From Larimichthys crocea (Eukaryota; Chordata; Actinopteri; Sciaenidae), in contig NC_040013.1 of assembly GCF_000972845.2 (NCBI RefSeq), positions 186,001-250,000 of the forward strand: a DNA stretch of 64,000 nucleotides, written 5' to 3'. Positions 12,871-26,089 of the stretch are shown here, one piece after another (positions within the stretch are counted from its first letter, which is position 1; the number at the start of each line of letters is the position of its first letter). Position numbers and translations under genes: made by a program. A model generated the notes under the pieces. It was not told the origin of the DNA, made no database searches, and was given only the letters and a program-made list of their open reading frames with translations.

Positions 12871-14390
12871 TTTTCGCTGTCACTGAAAAGATGTAATACT
12901 GCTATTAGGGGAGAGCATGGGGACAGTTTAATAATTCCCATGCAGATTCACTGCTGCGTTGTTTTATCTGCTTGCATTTCACTTGTAACCAAACAGAAAA
13001 ATATGGACACTGTGACAATATTTCAAAATCTCAAATTGTTCACTCAATAACTGAGAAGAAATAAACACGACTGTGAAGAAAAAGTGACAAAAATGTGAAA
13101 AAAAATTGTGCAATGGCGTCAGTACATACAGATAATAATTGCGAGACTGCATGTTTTGCTGGTACACCCTGTATCAACGTTATCGAAACTTGTTAGATAC
13201 ATTAATGAACAACATATGCTCCTTATTTTTATAGAGAACATAATCCATGCAGTCTCTGATGCAGTTTTTATTTGAATTAGCATCAACATCAGTCCATTTA
13301 CTGTCTAATAGGGAAAATGTTGCAGCTTTTGAGAATGATGACTAATGTGACCATCTCCTGTTCCTCATGGCAGGCTTTGTTTCTCTGTTATTTTAACTTG
13401 AAGCTAACTGAAACCAACGAGCTTGATGGGATCATGAGCAGATGAAGACCTAAACACATTAAACTGTCACATCTGCTCTGCATAGCAATGAAAAATTGTT
13501 ATTGACTCATATTCATTAACTTATGTCTATAAAGTAAAGTTCTCACTAAAGAAACTTCACTACATCTGTATTTCTGTATTTCCATCTGAAGTACTGCCAC
13601 TGGTGTGATGTTTCAGCTTCTGCAGGTAGATGGTTTGCACATGACACTACGGCCTTACATTCTGAGGGTTAGTGAGGGGTTGTTTGAGGGTTATTATAAA
13701 TTGGCATTAGTTTTGTTTTTCTTCCACTGAAGTAATTTTTTAAAGAAAAATCAAGAAGTTGTCTTGGGTGTATCTGTGTCCTTTCAGCCTTGGGTCAGTT
13801 ATATCCAATGTGCTCTGGGATATTTCTGTTAGTCAGACTGACAGGAGTACTTAACTGTCCTGATTTATTTTTTTTAACCCAGCTCTTTACCAGCTCTAAT
13901 GTTGTTTCCTATCCCAAATGTGGATGTCAGAGCTGTGAAATCATCGAGTTGATCCAGGTCAGGTGTCAGAGTGTCAGATCACAGTGTGGACACCAAATTT
14001 CCAAATACGACCATGCTCATCCTTCTAGCTCCTCATTTACACCCCGGCACTTCCTGGGAGGTGCCTGCTCTGTTATTGTAAGTGATGCATTAGGGGAAAT
14101 TCCGGATTAATGAACACATAAATATTTGGATGATTTTTGGAGTGAGGTGGCAGTTGGAATAAACATAATCCTTGTGGCAAAACCTTTTAACAGGGGACTC
14201 GTGATGAGATCTCACTGCTGAGATGAGAAAGCAAACTTTAATGGATGTCAGACAGAGCTTTCACCTTTACATATCACTGATGTACTGAACTGCATGGCTA
14301 TGACAGGAAAAATAGGTCTGATCACAGGTTGACCCTGAAACCTTCATTCCAGGTAGATAGTAATAGAATAAATTTACCCAGATGGAACTG

Positions 14391-14500
14391 TTAAAAGACC
14401 AGTGTGTAGGATTTAGTGGCAGTTAGCCAAGTAGTTGCTGATTTCAACCCTCTCATTTGCCACTCTCTTTTCTTGGGTGAAAACAAGGAGAATTAGTGTT
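14391..14500 (+). mobile_element. Short inverted-repeat element, 5' fragment
   Basis: It begins ttaaaagaccagtgtgtagg and continues atttagtggcagtt, the start of the same fish non-autonomous family as 5690-5937. Its first 24 bases match the reverse complement of the 5914-5937 end at 19 of 24 positions, with the core CAGTGTGTA identical. The right boundary is uncertain. Confidence 0.6.
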
Positions 14501-15660
14501 ATTGTGTTGTAATGTACTGTACATGAACATAATGGTTCAACAGTGCTATGGAAAACTGTTCTTCTACTGGTATGTACTTTGGCAGTACTGGTATGGCATT
14601 TTGCCATACTAGACTTTTGGACTAGGCAAAGAAGCCCTACTATTACTGTTAGCACACTCTTACAACTAGTAGACTCAAAACCTTCTACTAGTGATACAAA
14701 AAATGTTTACTATGAGAGCTAGTAACACTCAAAATGTATACCAGTAATACTAGTTAGGTCAAATAATGAGGAGGTTAAACAGTTTGAGAAGGCCTCAGCT
14801 GATCATTAAATGGACAGAAATGTAAGGACCAAGTGTTCATACAAATGCTGTATATCAATTAATATTCATTTATTATTTTATTTTAATTTGTAATTGTCTT
14901 AAATATAGTTATAAAAACAAACCAAAATAAAAAAAGATTCTCTGAATATATCTATTATGTTGTTATACATCAAATCTATCAAATGCATTAAATTGATTGC
15001 CATTTCATAATAATAGAAAATAAAAAAAGAAACCTTCTAAAACTGAAGTGAACATGTATACGTTTTAACATTGATTACATTTTACATGGAGTTACTAAGT
15101 TTTAAATGAACACTGCTGCTATTCACATTTGTTACTGATAGACCAGCATTGCCAGTGCATCGCCTTGTGGAGGCATCAGATCAGAAATCCCATTCAAATC
15201 CCACAATGCCACGCAAGGTTTTTGTAGCACCAGTGCTACGTGCTACTAACTTCTGCTCATATGTGGGTTGGGTTAGCAAACCCATAAGAATGAAGCCTTT
15301 TGGAACATCAAACTCTTAGGAAGGGAAGGAGGGGGTTAGATTGTGTTTACTGGTTGACTGCAACAGACATAGTCATATTTTAGCTGCCTCAGTGTAGGGG
15401 ACTGTAGGAGACATCACCTGAACACAGAATTAGGTATTATTGCAGTCTTTATGTCTTCATGAGCTTCTCAGTCCCCAAAGTAAAAACATCTCACAACACA
15501 ATACACTACTTGTCTGTTTGAGAGCCTTTAAAGTTTAAGATCAGAGCTTTCAAGAACAAGAGCATCACTGAAAAAAAAAGAAAAACTTTTGCTTATATGG
15601 ATGGATGGTTGGAGTCTGTCTGTTCTTCAGTCTGCTGGCAGTCACAGATAGTGTACATCC
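14501..15660. other. Intergenic with short palindromic motifs
   Basis: 14560-14760 is crowded with CTAGTA/TACTAGT-type words. 15224-15239 is a tight inverted repeat, gtagcac-ca-gtgctac. Possibly part of an unidentified short transposon. No gene. Confidence 0.5.
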
Positions 15661-15671
15661 ACACAAACACA

Positions 15672-15740
<69 letters not shown>
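15661..15740. repeat. (AC)n microsatellite
   Basis: About 33 pure AC units after two interrupted ones. The histidine/threonine- and cysteine/valine-rich ORFs across it are artefacts of the repeat. Confidence 0.98.
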
Positions 15741-15743
<3 letters not shown>

Positions 15744-18700
15744 AATCTTGGTTTAGTTTCTGCTTGCATTATAAAAAAAAGTTGTTTCTTTTTTTTTATT
15801 ATTATTACCTTCATTATTTTTATGAAGTTCCATCTTGGTATGGGTTTTTACAGATCTTTCCACCTCCTTCTCCAGTGAAATTAGTGTTAGCTGGTTGTGT
15901 AATGTGTAGGGTGACCTGGAATAGTTTTAATGTGCCGAAATCTTGAGATTGTTCTCTGGGAGTCATGCTTTTCAGTTTCAGTTGAAGGTTTATTTTCTTA
16001 TGCATAGTATGAAACTTTGCTGGTGTTTATATGTCCCAGGTTGATGATGGCCTGACCTTCTTTGGATAGCATTAATCCTACTCCCTCTGTGTGCAGTGCA
16101 GAGCCTGCTGGGAGCCCCAACTACAATATGGACTCAGCACTGGTCAGTGAAGCTGCTTTCCTCACATATACATGCTCATGATGTTGTTGGTAGTAGATTG
16201 TCTAGGTGTCAGGAGATTCAGTGCACACAATGTGTCCACATTGTCATATCCTCTTTAGGTTGGGGAACTAAAGAGCATTTCTCTCTTTGGGAATGTTTGG
16301 TTTTCATCTATATTTTTACAGGTTAGGTTTGCTACAACTACAAGCTTGATCCTTTGGACTTCTGGTGTGTTTTGGAGATGCTTAACTTAGTCCCCTTCCC
16401 TTACCCATTGTCCTCCAAGTAATGAACTACAGTCTTATACGACATGAGACTAAAGACAGGCGGGTTGTGTACAGTCCTCTTGCATTCCAACTGCATGTCA
16501 GCTCTGTGTAGTAAAAGCTACAACCAGTAGACTAGATATCAGCTGCATGACAACCTAGGTTGAGGACCTCAGTCCAAAGCAAGCTATGTGCATAAGCTAA
16601 ACTTTTATTTTTAGAGCAGGTGCATCTGCAGTCTATGAGGGTGACTTGTTGGGCCACCTCTGGCCTGTCTGTTGATTCTAGGCAAAGTGAAGGGTGTCAC
16701 AGTCAGCCTTTTAGCCTGACCACCATGCATGAAGCTCAGACAGACAATCTGAGCAAAGAAAGACTCCACCCCGCCCTTCCCTAACACACACATACACATG
16801 TATGCCCAGCCCCCCAAAGAGCATCCAACCTGCTCAAACACACTCTCCACCATTCCCTGAGAGTAAATCTCATCTAATCTGATAAGCAGAACATATTTGA
16901 GTCCATTTTCTGTCATGATGCACCCATCGGACTAAGTAGTGAACATCTCTCTCTCATCTTCTGCACTGCCTCTTTTTGCCTCAGTTTAGCTGCTGTGAGT
17001 AATTATCCAACCTGCCAAGCTTATGACTGTTTGATTGTCACAGTGATGAAATATTGATTCCCAGAGATCTGCCCAATAAAGGCAATGTCTAGACATGTAA
17101 ACACAACATTGAGCATTGACAGACTGAGGTCATTGTTCATACTGTGATGCATTATTGACTGTCTTTTATGATCCAGTGGAGAAAAGATGTTGCAGTCAAA
17201 TTATGATGCATGATACAAACTAACTATTATCTACTTTTGTATCTGTTTAACTTTATTTTGTTTTATATGAATCCAGTGGGGATTTTGGCAGTAAATAAAA
17301 ATAAAAATTGATATGATGTGGATTTGAATATGCTACTTGTATGTACGAATAAACTGCCCCCAATTATCCACCCTTACCTACAAAGGTTTCTAAAAGGGTT
17401 CACCTTTGTGGACAATTTTTGGAAAAGACCCTAACAAGTTTTAGATCTTCAAAACAACTGGAAGTCCCAAAAGCAAAAGACAGTAATAGCCTTATTACAA
17501 GCTGTCCACAGTCTTAAATCGTCAATATAAGGGGAGTCTTGCCTAAATTAGACTTTGTCAGTGGCATATTATATTAATATTTAAACTGTCTACAATCATC
17601 AATCTAGTTCTTAAATAAACATGGTTCAGAAATAAGGTTTTAAATGCTGACAGCCACTGATGATTACAGTGCTTTCATATGTAACAGGGGATGGAAGGTG
17701 GTGGAGTTGTGATCCATGCATTATCATATAATGATCACATAATCAAGACCAAATGTGTTTTATAGACGATATATCCGATTGCCCTGCAGTCCATACACTT
17801 AATGGTGCTAAATTTAAAATTGGTTTCTTTTATTGGAATATAGCATATTTCTTTATTCTCATGCTGGTCGCTCGACTTTAAAACAACTGGATGCAGTTTG
17901 TCATAGTGCTTTACGCTTCATTACAGGAGAAAACTATCATACTCATCACTGTGAACTGTAAATAAAATTAACTATCAACAAGAAGAGAGCTACATTCTAT
18001 ATTTTTCTCCTGTACATGATGCCTCAGTGTATCATTTCTCTCCTCAAATGTGAAACCACTGCTCAGCAGACCAGATCTCAGGACAGTATGACTCCTCAGA
18101 TGAATCCTGAATTTGGGAAAACTACTTTCCAATACATACATTAAATCAATTACAGATTTTTAAATGTTATGTGCATGTGTACTTTTATTATGTCTGCTTA
18201 TGTCAGTTTTCTGTCTCTTTGCTGTATTTCAGTTTGTTTTGCAAAATAACTTTCTGAGATAAAAAAACTGCACATTAGCCAGAAGGAGGCTGGGTAGTGG
18301 AATAGCATTGGGTCCAAGCTGGGTTAGCTTCGCTCCTCTCTTAGCTCTCCACTCCCTCTTCCTGGGCGATCGCAGTGTTTGCTCTGGCTGCGTGGTCAGA
18401 AGATGTTGTGTAATTGTGTAAGAATTGAATAATAATAGTAATATGTGCTGCAGTAATAAAGGCAAAAGAACAAATAAAGACAAAAATGCTTCAAAGTTTG
18501 AAGCCGCTGTACTGGCCGCCACATCAGCATGTAACGCCGTAACCATGGCAACCTGCTCAGGAAAAAGTTTATTCTTGGCAACCACCTCAATCAGCTGTAA
18601 TGGTAGCTTCAGTATGATTGAAGTCAAGTGATCATCAAGACTTTAACAATAGTGGCTTTCTGCCACATGGGAAAATTATCTTTATTAGAAATTATTTTCT

Positions 18701-20261
18701 CAGACCCCACTTGTCAGAAGAGCAAAGAAATAATATTTGTAACCATGTATTTTCTGCAGTGAAGTGTGATATGGAAGCAGTGATAATAGAACTGGGACCT
18801 GGTATTTGGTATAAATGATGTCTGGAGGACTGTGAAGGTAGTAAACAGAAATATAGCAAGGCTGCTTTCTATTCGCCTAAACTACAGGAACATCCCCCCT
18901 CCTGATCCTAGAACGGCATGCTCACTCAGTATTTTTAAAAAGGTTCATCTTAAATGTGGCTCTCACTTTGAGGTAATCATATCTTCTCAGCTTTAAAAGT
19001 CTTAGACTCTGCAGTTTAATGTTTTTGGGATAGCTTTTCAAACATTCAAACATTTCATTTCCTGTTTTTATGTTATTCTAGTGTTTTCTTCTCCTAGACT
19101 TGTTTTTTTGTCATTTGAATGTGAATTTTTTGTAACTTGTACTTTTTGGTCAGAGAGGCATCAGATTGTATTGTTGTATATAATATGTGGTTGGTTTATT
19201 TAGTGGACACTTTACTACACAGCCTTTAAAAGCAGTTTGACTTCATTCATAACTTTCCAGCTGTCCCTGCATGCATGAGGTGAAAAGCAGGAAAGCACCC
19301 TGGACATGCCATCATTCAGTTGCAGTATTAGATAAACACTACAGCTAGAGACAATTTAGACTCTCCAGTTCACCTCAGCTGGTGCAAATTATGCAGGTAC
19401 AGCTGGCTGACTTGTCAGCAGACTTGATGTTTACATATTTTACCTTGTTTGTGGGAGTTAAATCTACCTCAACGTGAACCTGGCTGATCGCTCACTATTC
19501 TGACTGTAATGTGTTCTGCATACATTTGCACCTGCATTAAAGCAATATTGTGGAACGTTTCTACCATAAAAAAACAGAGTTTAAATGATTTTGTAATCAG
19601 TCATTCCCACTCTGCTTTCTGTATGCCACTTCTTGTATGTAAGTCACACACCACCAGCTATTTCACTGATTTTGGTGAAACTGGATCATATTTTATGAAG
19701 AAAATGTTTTCTGATTTTCCATCTGGTGTTCTCTGGCTGCTCTGCAGACTGTGAGTCCAGACCATCAGGGGAGTGTTACCCCCAAATTCCACTGGGCATG
19801 GATGAGCCGCGTTCCGTGTGCGCCGTGGCTGCACAGCAAAAAGAGAGACTGAGCGAGCGAGCTGCTGGGCAAGAGTAAATGTGGGACTGACTTTTAGTGG
19901 TTGGTGAGAGCTTGGTGAAATAAAAGGCTGAAAGACAGACGCCGAGCTGGGCTGACTGCTGCTGGACTATCAGTAATATTAGCTGTTGCTATGTCTGCTG
20001 TTGGTGACCTGGTTGATGTTTGGTGGAGCTAAAAATACCAATATCTAAACAATGTTGCTTCCACGTCACAGGGAGGATGGGCAGATTACAGAATGATAAC
20101 AGTTCAGTGGAAACATTTCTTTTCAGACATTAGCATTTTAATCTTGATAATCTATAGAACAACAACTTTAAACGGAACTTCTAGACCAAATACTATAGTA
20201 GTCCACATTAGATGATTCTGCATACCATAATTTATGTCCAAAGCAAATGTGCTTTTGTAAT
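15741..20261. other. Intergenic, no gene seen
   Basis: No coding signal. 19770-20120 has ccaaattccactg near the left and cagtggaaacattt near the right, which might be the ends of an old inverted-repeat element. Confidence 0.55.
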
Positions 20262-20430
20262 TTAAAGATGTAGAGTGTAACTTTTATGTAGAAAGGCGGA
20301 AATGTGGCATGTGTGTCTTTCATGCTGCTCTCACAGACCTGCAATAAGCGTTCGGCTCTTGATCGACTGTAGAAATCGTCATCGACTATGCCACAGTCAC
20401 CATGTGCAGATGTTGCAGAAAGCAATAATT
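20262..20430 (+). mobile_element. Probable short inverted-repeat element, 5' fragment
   Basis: It begins ttaaagatgtagagtgtaac, which matches the reverse complement of 5914-5937 at 20 of 24 positions. The following 'atgtagaaaggcggaaat' and the rest resemble old copies of such elements, but no matching 3' end is visible. Confidence 0.45.
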
Positions 20431-22957
20431 TAAAAATAAAGTTGGCTCTGAACCTGGATTTGGAGGATGCTCACCAAAATGAATGACTTTGTAAAGCTAC
20501 ATCATCGACTTTAAAACTGAAGTCTGAGTTTATGAAAGAAAATCTGACATTATACTTGGAGGGACACAGCAGTGTTGTGCTTGTTTGTTGTTTGGGCTCT
20601 TCTCCTCATATGTGATGAAATGTGCCTGCAGTCATGGCCTGAGGCTACGGCTGCCCTAGAGACAAAGGAAGACGGGCTGCCACCACCATGTTTAACCACC
20701 CCTGACACATCATCGCCCTTATTGTGCTTCTCAATCTGAACACACACACACACGCACACACACACGCAGCAGCAGCAGTCCAGGGCAGCAGGGCTGGAGC
20801 ACCATCTGTCAGCCTGGTGTCAAGTGGCCCTTGTCTCCAGTGATTATGAGAGCTCCTGCTGCCTCAGGTTGTCCATGGACCAGCTCACCCATCTAGAGGC
20901 GCCAGGCCAGGCCATATGGTCTGTGGGGCACAAGGGGGCACCCAGGGGAGACAGCTCCCCTCCCCTGCGCCACTGGACAGGACAGACAGCAGCCACAGCC
21001 TGTGTGACTGTGACTGTGACTGTCTGCTGAAATGTCCCAGTCAGGCCTGAAATGACAGTGAAGGAGCTGACAGGCATCATTCAGAGTTTCTGAGAGAAGG
21101 CGAGGTGAACTGAGAGGGAGGAGCACAGAGTGGGAGGTCACTCAGGTCAAGGCCAGTGTGCTATTACTTTTGTATTGTAGGACCATATTCAGGAAATTCA
21201 AATGAAGATGAAAAATGGCAGCACTGCTTATGTGCCCTTTATGAAAGGGACAATGGTCTGCACGTAGAACACACTGTCATTGCTGAAGCTGAGATCCAAA
21301 CAAACAAACATGCTGGAGGAGCGGGACGACATCTCTTTGTTAGAACAAATTTAAAAGACCACAGCCATGTCTGTTTTGGCCATTTACTACAAATCCTGTA
21401 TACTTAAATAGTACTGATAGAAACTGTGACAGTTACCTCTGAAAGCTCCCGTTCATCACGTCCACTTGCATATGGGAGTGCAGTTGTTTGGTCCTGGGCA
21501 CAGAATTGTATTCACTGTATTCACAAAAGTTAAATGATCCTTAATTGATGATGTTTGATTTTCATAAGCACAAATGCATATTGTTGACATTTTTATTTGC
21601 TTGTCCTGAATGTGCAAGAGCAGTATTTATAATATTCAGATTCATTCTTTTCAATGGACTCACTGTCATCAGTGAATTTAATGATGAAGGTAAAGGTAGG
21701 TAAACACACAATTCAACGTTTGCATGTCAACTGAAATAATGAAATGAAGCTTTTGGCACAGTTGAGTTTCAGTAATGTGAATTTGCAAACACAGTTAAAT
21801 TATTCGTATTACCCTTAAAAGTCAGAACTATTACACCCCTGGAAGTCTGGAGCCACTTTTCACCACTGGTAATCCAGCTGTGGTCTGGGTGGTGCTTACC
21901 TTTTAAGGTAACAGAGAAACTGGCAGTGCAGTAGCAGTGGTGCAGCATCCAGTTTGGAATCACCTTAAACTGCTCCATGAAGAAGATGTAGCATGACATG
22001 CAGTCTGTAGTCAGACAGTGGCGCAGACTAGATCAACAAGTTCAAGCTTCTTCTGGTCTGACCTGGCGCTAGCATGTCAATGACAATGTTACACGACAAA
22101 AACACATAACAGGAGTGGAATTAACAGCAACACCCAGACACGAGATGTTAGCAACCCATACAGTCAGCTCCACTGAAAGACATTACACTACATTAAAAAC
22201 ACATCAAGTGTCGTATAACATGATTTGATTCAATCCCACACACACTGTCCTACTGCTGGAAACATTAAAAAGACATGATGTGTCTGCTGCAGAAAATAGT
22301 GTCCAACAAATGTTTCCTCCTGTTTGTCAGTATTTATTTTAGGAAATGACTGAATGCGAGGCTACAGGCTGAAGTCAGAAAGTATTGAGAGGCAACATCA
22401 ACATATTGTTGGTTCTGGTCTTTGATTTGTTGACACAAACAAAAAAATGGAGAATACCATGTTACCATGCATAGATACTGGAGAAAGAAAGAATATTTCA
22501 CATGTTTGTACTGGATGTTAAAAATAACGGTTAATGCAGTTTATAATACATGACCTGAGATGACAGAGCTTGGACAAATTCATATAGTTTGGCTCATGTA
22601 AAGGTAAAATTGTGGCAGTTGATTTTCTTTCAGCCATCTTCTACTACTGTCAATAGCACTCAGACACTGAGTGAACCGTGTGAAGAGAAGCAGTGAGCAT
22701 TGTGTGGTAATCACCATCATCATCAACCAAAACATAACATTGAATCTCTTTTTCAATGATGTTTACCACACGTCTAGCCCAATATATGATGAATAAAAAT
22801 ATTCTGATGTATCAGTTTTTATTCTAGACTTCTTGGCTTCATTTATTATTTTTGTAACAATTGTAACTGTCCTTAACTTGTGCAAAAGGTTCAGTGTGTG
22901 GGAAATGTGTTACTGACTGATTGACCTCTCACACACAAAAAAACAATAAATAATAAT
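20431..22957. other. Intergenic, no gene seen
   Basis: 20780-21150 is richer in GC with short overlapping ORFs on both strands, none resembling a known protein. 'aaaaggttcagtgtgtggg' near 22884 may be another decayed end of the short inverted-repeat family. Confidence 0.55.
20740..20765. repeat. (AC)n microsatellite
   Basis: Short imperfect CA/CG run followed by four CAG-type units. Confidence 0.85.
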
Positions 22958-22982
22958 TAAAAAAAAAAAAAAAAAAAAAAAG

Positions 22983-23010
<28 letters not shown>
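22958..23010. repeat. Poly(A) plus (TA)n
   Basis: About 23 A followed by about 13 TA units. It could be the tail of a retroposon on the plus strand, but no element body is recognised upstream. Confidence 0.9.
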
Positions 23011-23014
<4 letters not shown>

Positions 23015-23414
23015 CTGCAGTAGGTGGAAAGATTCCTGCCATGGTTTCTTCCTCCAGTGTTTGAACTCGTGACAACATTGTTGTTGATGAGGGAAATGAG
23101 GTTTCACTGGGTGACAAATTACAAGGCTTGTCAGCTGAGTGGCTTTCAGATGCATCAGCTATGATTTTCCTCTTCAACACTCAAGCTCTACTTTTATAAG
23201 CACAGTCTTTCACTATATCCCAAACTGTAATCAGAACAGGCTTTCCAAAGACGTCATGGACTGCAGAGCTGAACACAGGAGGATAAAGCTACAGAGACAG
23301 AGAATACAGGAGTGTAAAAAGAATATTATGTTTCCCCTCATACCATAGTATACAGTATACATGGGCATAAATAGATTAATAATACTAATAATAATGATAG
23401 GTTTTAGGTTTTAC

Positions 23415-23660
23415 ATCAGTCCTCCCATTGAACCACATGAGCATTAGTGAGGTTGAGGTGATGAGCTCATTCCAGTTCATCCCAAAGGTGTTTGATAGGG
23501 TGTTGAGGTCAGACTTTTTGTGCAGGCCAGTCAAGTTCTTCGACCAAACAATTTCTGGGAGAACCTTTTCTGGACCCGATGTAGTGTATGGGGACACTGT
23601 CATGTTGAAAAAGGCCAAATGCAGACTGTTGGATATCATTGTATGCTGCAAAGCAAAGCA
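23415..23660 (-). mobile_element. Tc1/mariner transposase relic
   Basis: The minus strand reads a broken version of the C-terminal half of a Tc1-like transposase: residues resembling EELDWPAQ..SDLN, then FGMNWNE in place of the usual HLWDELE, then an ALM-like segment. On the plus strand the block 'ttccagttcatcccaaaggt' and the nearby 'caggccagtcaagttcttc' are phrases I recognise from Tc1 elements of fish. Frameshifts and small deletions leave no usable ORF, and no terminal inverted repeats are visible. Confidence 0.72.
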
Positions 23661-24469
23661 CGTTCATCTGTAGAGCAGCTTTTAATACATTTCAGTGTGA
23701 TTCACATAACCTGCAGAAAGGCAATGAGACAAGTAAAAAAAAAAAAAAAAAAACTCAAGACAAAATAAAGACATACTAATCAGGAGCCTGAAAATAAAAA
23801 ATAAATACATTAAAAAATGGGTAAAACTGAGTAAAACATAAATGTACTGTAGAAAAGCATCCTCATATGTTTGGCTATACATGGCACTGAGTGTACAAAG
23901 CCCTCATGTGAGGAGGGGAGGGGGTCCAAAGACAATGCCAGTGTCCAGAATTCTGTACCTACATCCATGCATGTGTTGCTGAGACAAAAAAAACAACAAT
24001 CATGACAATAGATAAAGTCCTCAGTGAAAGTCAAATAGTACTAAAGGTTAAGACAACAACAGTACAGTATAGGCTAGAGTAAAACACTGAAAGAACTTCT
24101 CCATATTCTCTGCTGCACTCCCCTTCTGTCCACTGCATTCATCTTTGTGCTCTACACTATACACTATGCTGTATTCTACTCTGCTCCGGTTTATATCCTG
24201 GATTTGAATCTATCACTTATATAAAAACATGTTTTCAATGTGAAGTACATTTCATAGGAAAATAACAACAACAATATAAATGTGTGAAGAGGATAAATAT
24301 TACATGTGTGAACTGTTTGAAACCCACATTGACATGTTATGTATTCATGTTATGAATTCTAATCTCTTTGCCTGTTCATGAATTTATCAAACATGAAAGG
24401 CAGTTTCACATTTAATATTATAGGTCTCTTTATTTGAACATCTGACATTCTGTTGAAATCTCTTCTGTT
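23661..24469. other. Intergenic, no gene seen
   Basis: AT-rich, with an A17-18 run near 23738. Nothing else recognised. Confidence 0.6.
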
Positions 24470-24640
24470 CTGGTCCAGTCTGGTTTTCTTCTTTTGGTCG
24501 CTCCCCCGTAGAGGTCGCCACAGCGGATCATCTTGTCCCCCTCTCACTGGTCAAACCGGGCCTCGCCAAGTCCGGCGCGGATCGCATATTTGATTTGGCA
24601 CAGGCTCCTAACACGACCCTCCCCTTTTATCCTGTTTAGG
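24470..24640. repeat. Unnamed interspersed repeat fragment
   Basis: Contains 'ggtcgccacagcggatcatc' and, about 80 bases later, 'cacgaccctccccttttatc', phrases I recognise from a very common repeat in fish genomes. It is locally GC-rich (tccggcgcgg) in AT-rich surroundings. Family, strand and full limits are not assigned. Confidence 0.5.
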
Positions 24641-26089
24641 AACAACATCCTCTTCTGGCCTAGTCTGGACTATTAGGCTTGGTGTTTGTCAGTCAGACCT
24701 CTGGATGCAGTTCATGCACGTATTACAGACAATAATTATTTCTAAAAATACACATGATTGATGTGGGAGATGGTCAATATACTACACCACAATATCTGTT
24801 ATGCGTGATGCAGCTTTAAGACCAAACTACATTTATCAGAATCCAAATCCCACCCCCTCCTGTCACTGCGCCAAGAAGTCCTGATGAATAAATCTATGGT
24901 TTGCGTCCTGATAATCAAACATGAGCACACCTACAAAAAAGAACTCATATATAAGATTAGGAAAAAACAAAACAAAACATGAACTGTTGATAAGAATTGA
25001 ATAATTGTGTTCTTCTATGTGATGATCATGATGGTTTGATTTTATTTTATTATTTTTATACAGAAATGCGACGATGAGGAAGAGTTCACGCAGACTGCCC
25101 CATTCACCATCCTGACCTCCACGCCCTCCACACTCAAACTTTGAATTAGACATAGATAGCTTCCCACCAACAATCGTCCTGGATGAGCACAAAGTCATTG
25201 TGAACATCTAAACACAGGTCGTTTTCTGTTTGGACAGATGACAGATGGTGTCCTCCTCATATAAAACAGCCTGTTGATCTGATGTTTCATCCAAGAAGCA
25301 GTGAAATCACAGTGCGCAACATGAATTAGCACCTTGAAGATGTCTGAAGACACCTTCTCTTTTTGGGACTATCAGATATATTTGAATTTATTCTGATCTC
25401 CTTTCTGCAGAGTCCTTCGTACTTGTTGTTGTTCTTTCCATGAGCTCTGAAAATATTTAATTTTCCTGCAAGAGGCATCCTCAGCCAGCCTGTGACTGCC
25501 GTGTGTTTACGGTGTGAGTGGCTTACAAACACAAGAGGGCGTGTTAGTGTATGTCAGAGCTGCTCCTGCGGGTCCTGGCCTGTCACCGCTCTGATTTAGG
25601 GCTCACACCATCAGCTGCTCTCTGAAGATAAACACGCGTGTTCGTGTTTTTGTTGATATTTGTTTTTGTTATTAGATTCAAGGATGACGCGCCTTTCCGC
25701 TCTTTTTTTTAGGCACTCATCCCACATGGTTCAAAGTCATCTCTCAAAGTTCGTATTGTGAAGACAGAATGTTTTGCACACAGCATCCTTTAACTGTATC
25801 AGTACTGGACCTGAGACACACTGCAGGCTGCCTGGGCTCTGGATATGATATGCGCAGTATTTTACGTCATGTCTCCAAGGGTTTAACTACTGAGTGTTAA
25901 TCGAGTTGAATATAAATCCATCTCCTGTACGACCATGAGCCAGTGCACAGTCTCCAGGAATGCTTCCTCTATGTGTCCGGTCCAAATGAAAAGTTAAAAA
26001 TGGAGATGAAGAGTTTGTTTATTTTTTTTTATTTTAAAAAACAAACAAAAAAAAAACTTGAAGTTATCTGCCAGTGCTGACAGATATAT
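24641..26089. other. isl1-proximal intergenic region, no gene seen
   Basis: Non-coding. It lies 1-2.5 kb upstream of isl1 and may hold upstream control sequence or divergent transcription, but no specific signal was identified. Confidence 0.55.

Larger units (their letters stand above)
8781..14390. other. Intergenic, no gene seen
   Basis: Non-coding sequence with small ORFs of chance size only; apart from the (GA)n run and the homeodomain-site cluster near 12.8 kb, nothing recognisable. Confidence 0.6.

Noticed and set aside
15593..15946. His/Thr-rich and Cys/Val-rich ORFs
   Set aside because: Produced entirely by the (AC)n microsatellite read in different frames.
19770..20120. Possible inverted-repeat transposon (ccactg ... 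cagtgg)
   Set aside because: The matching ends are too short and imperfect to support an element.
22958..22981. Poly(A) as the tail of a processed pseudogene
   Set aside because: No gene-like body upstream and no target duplication found.
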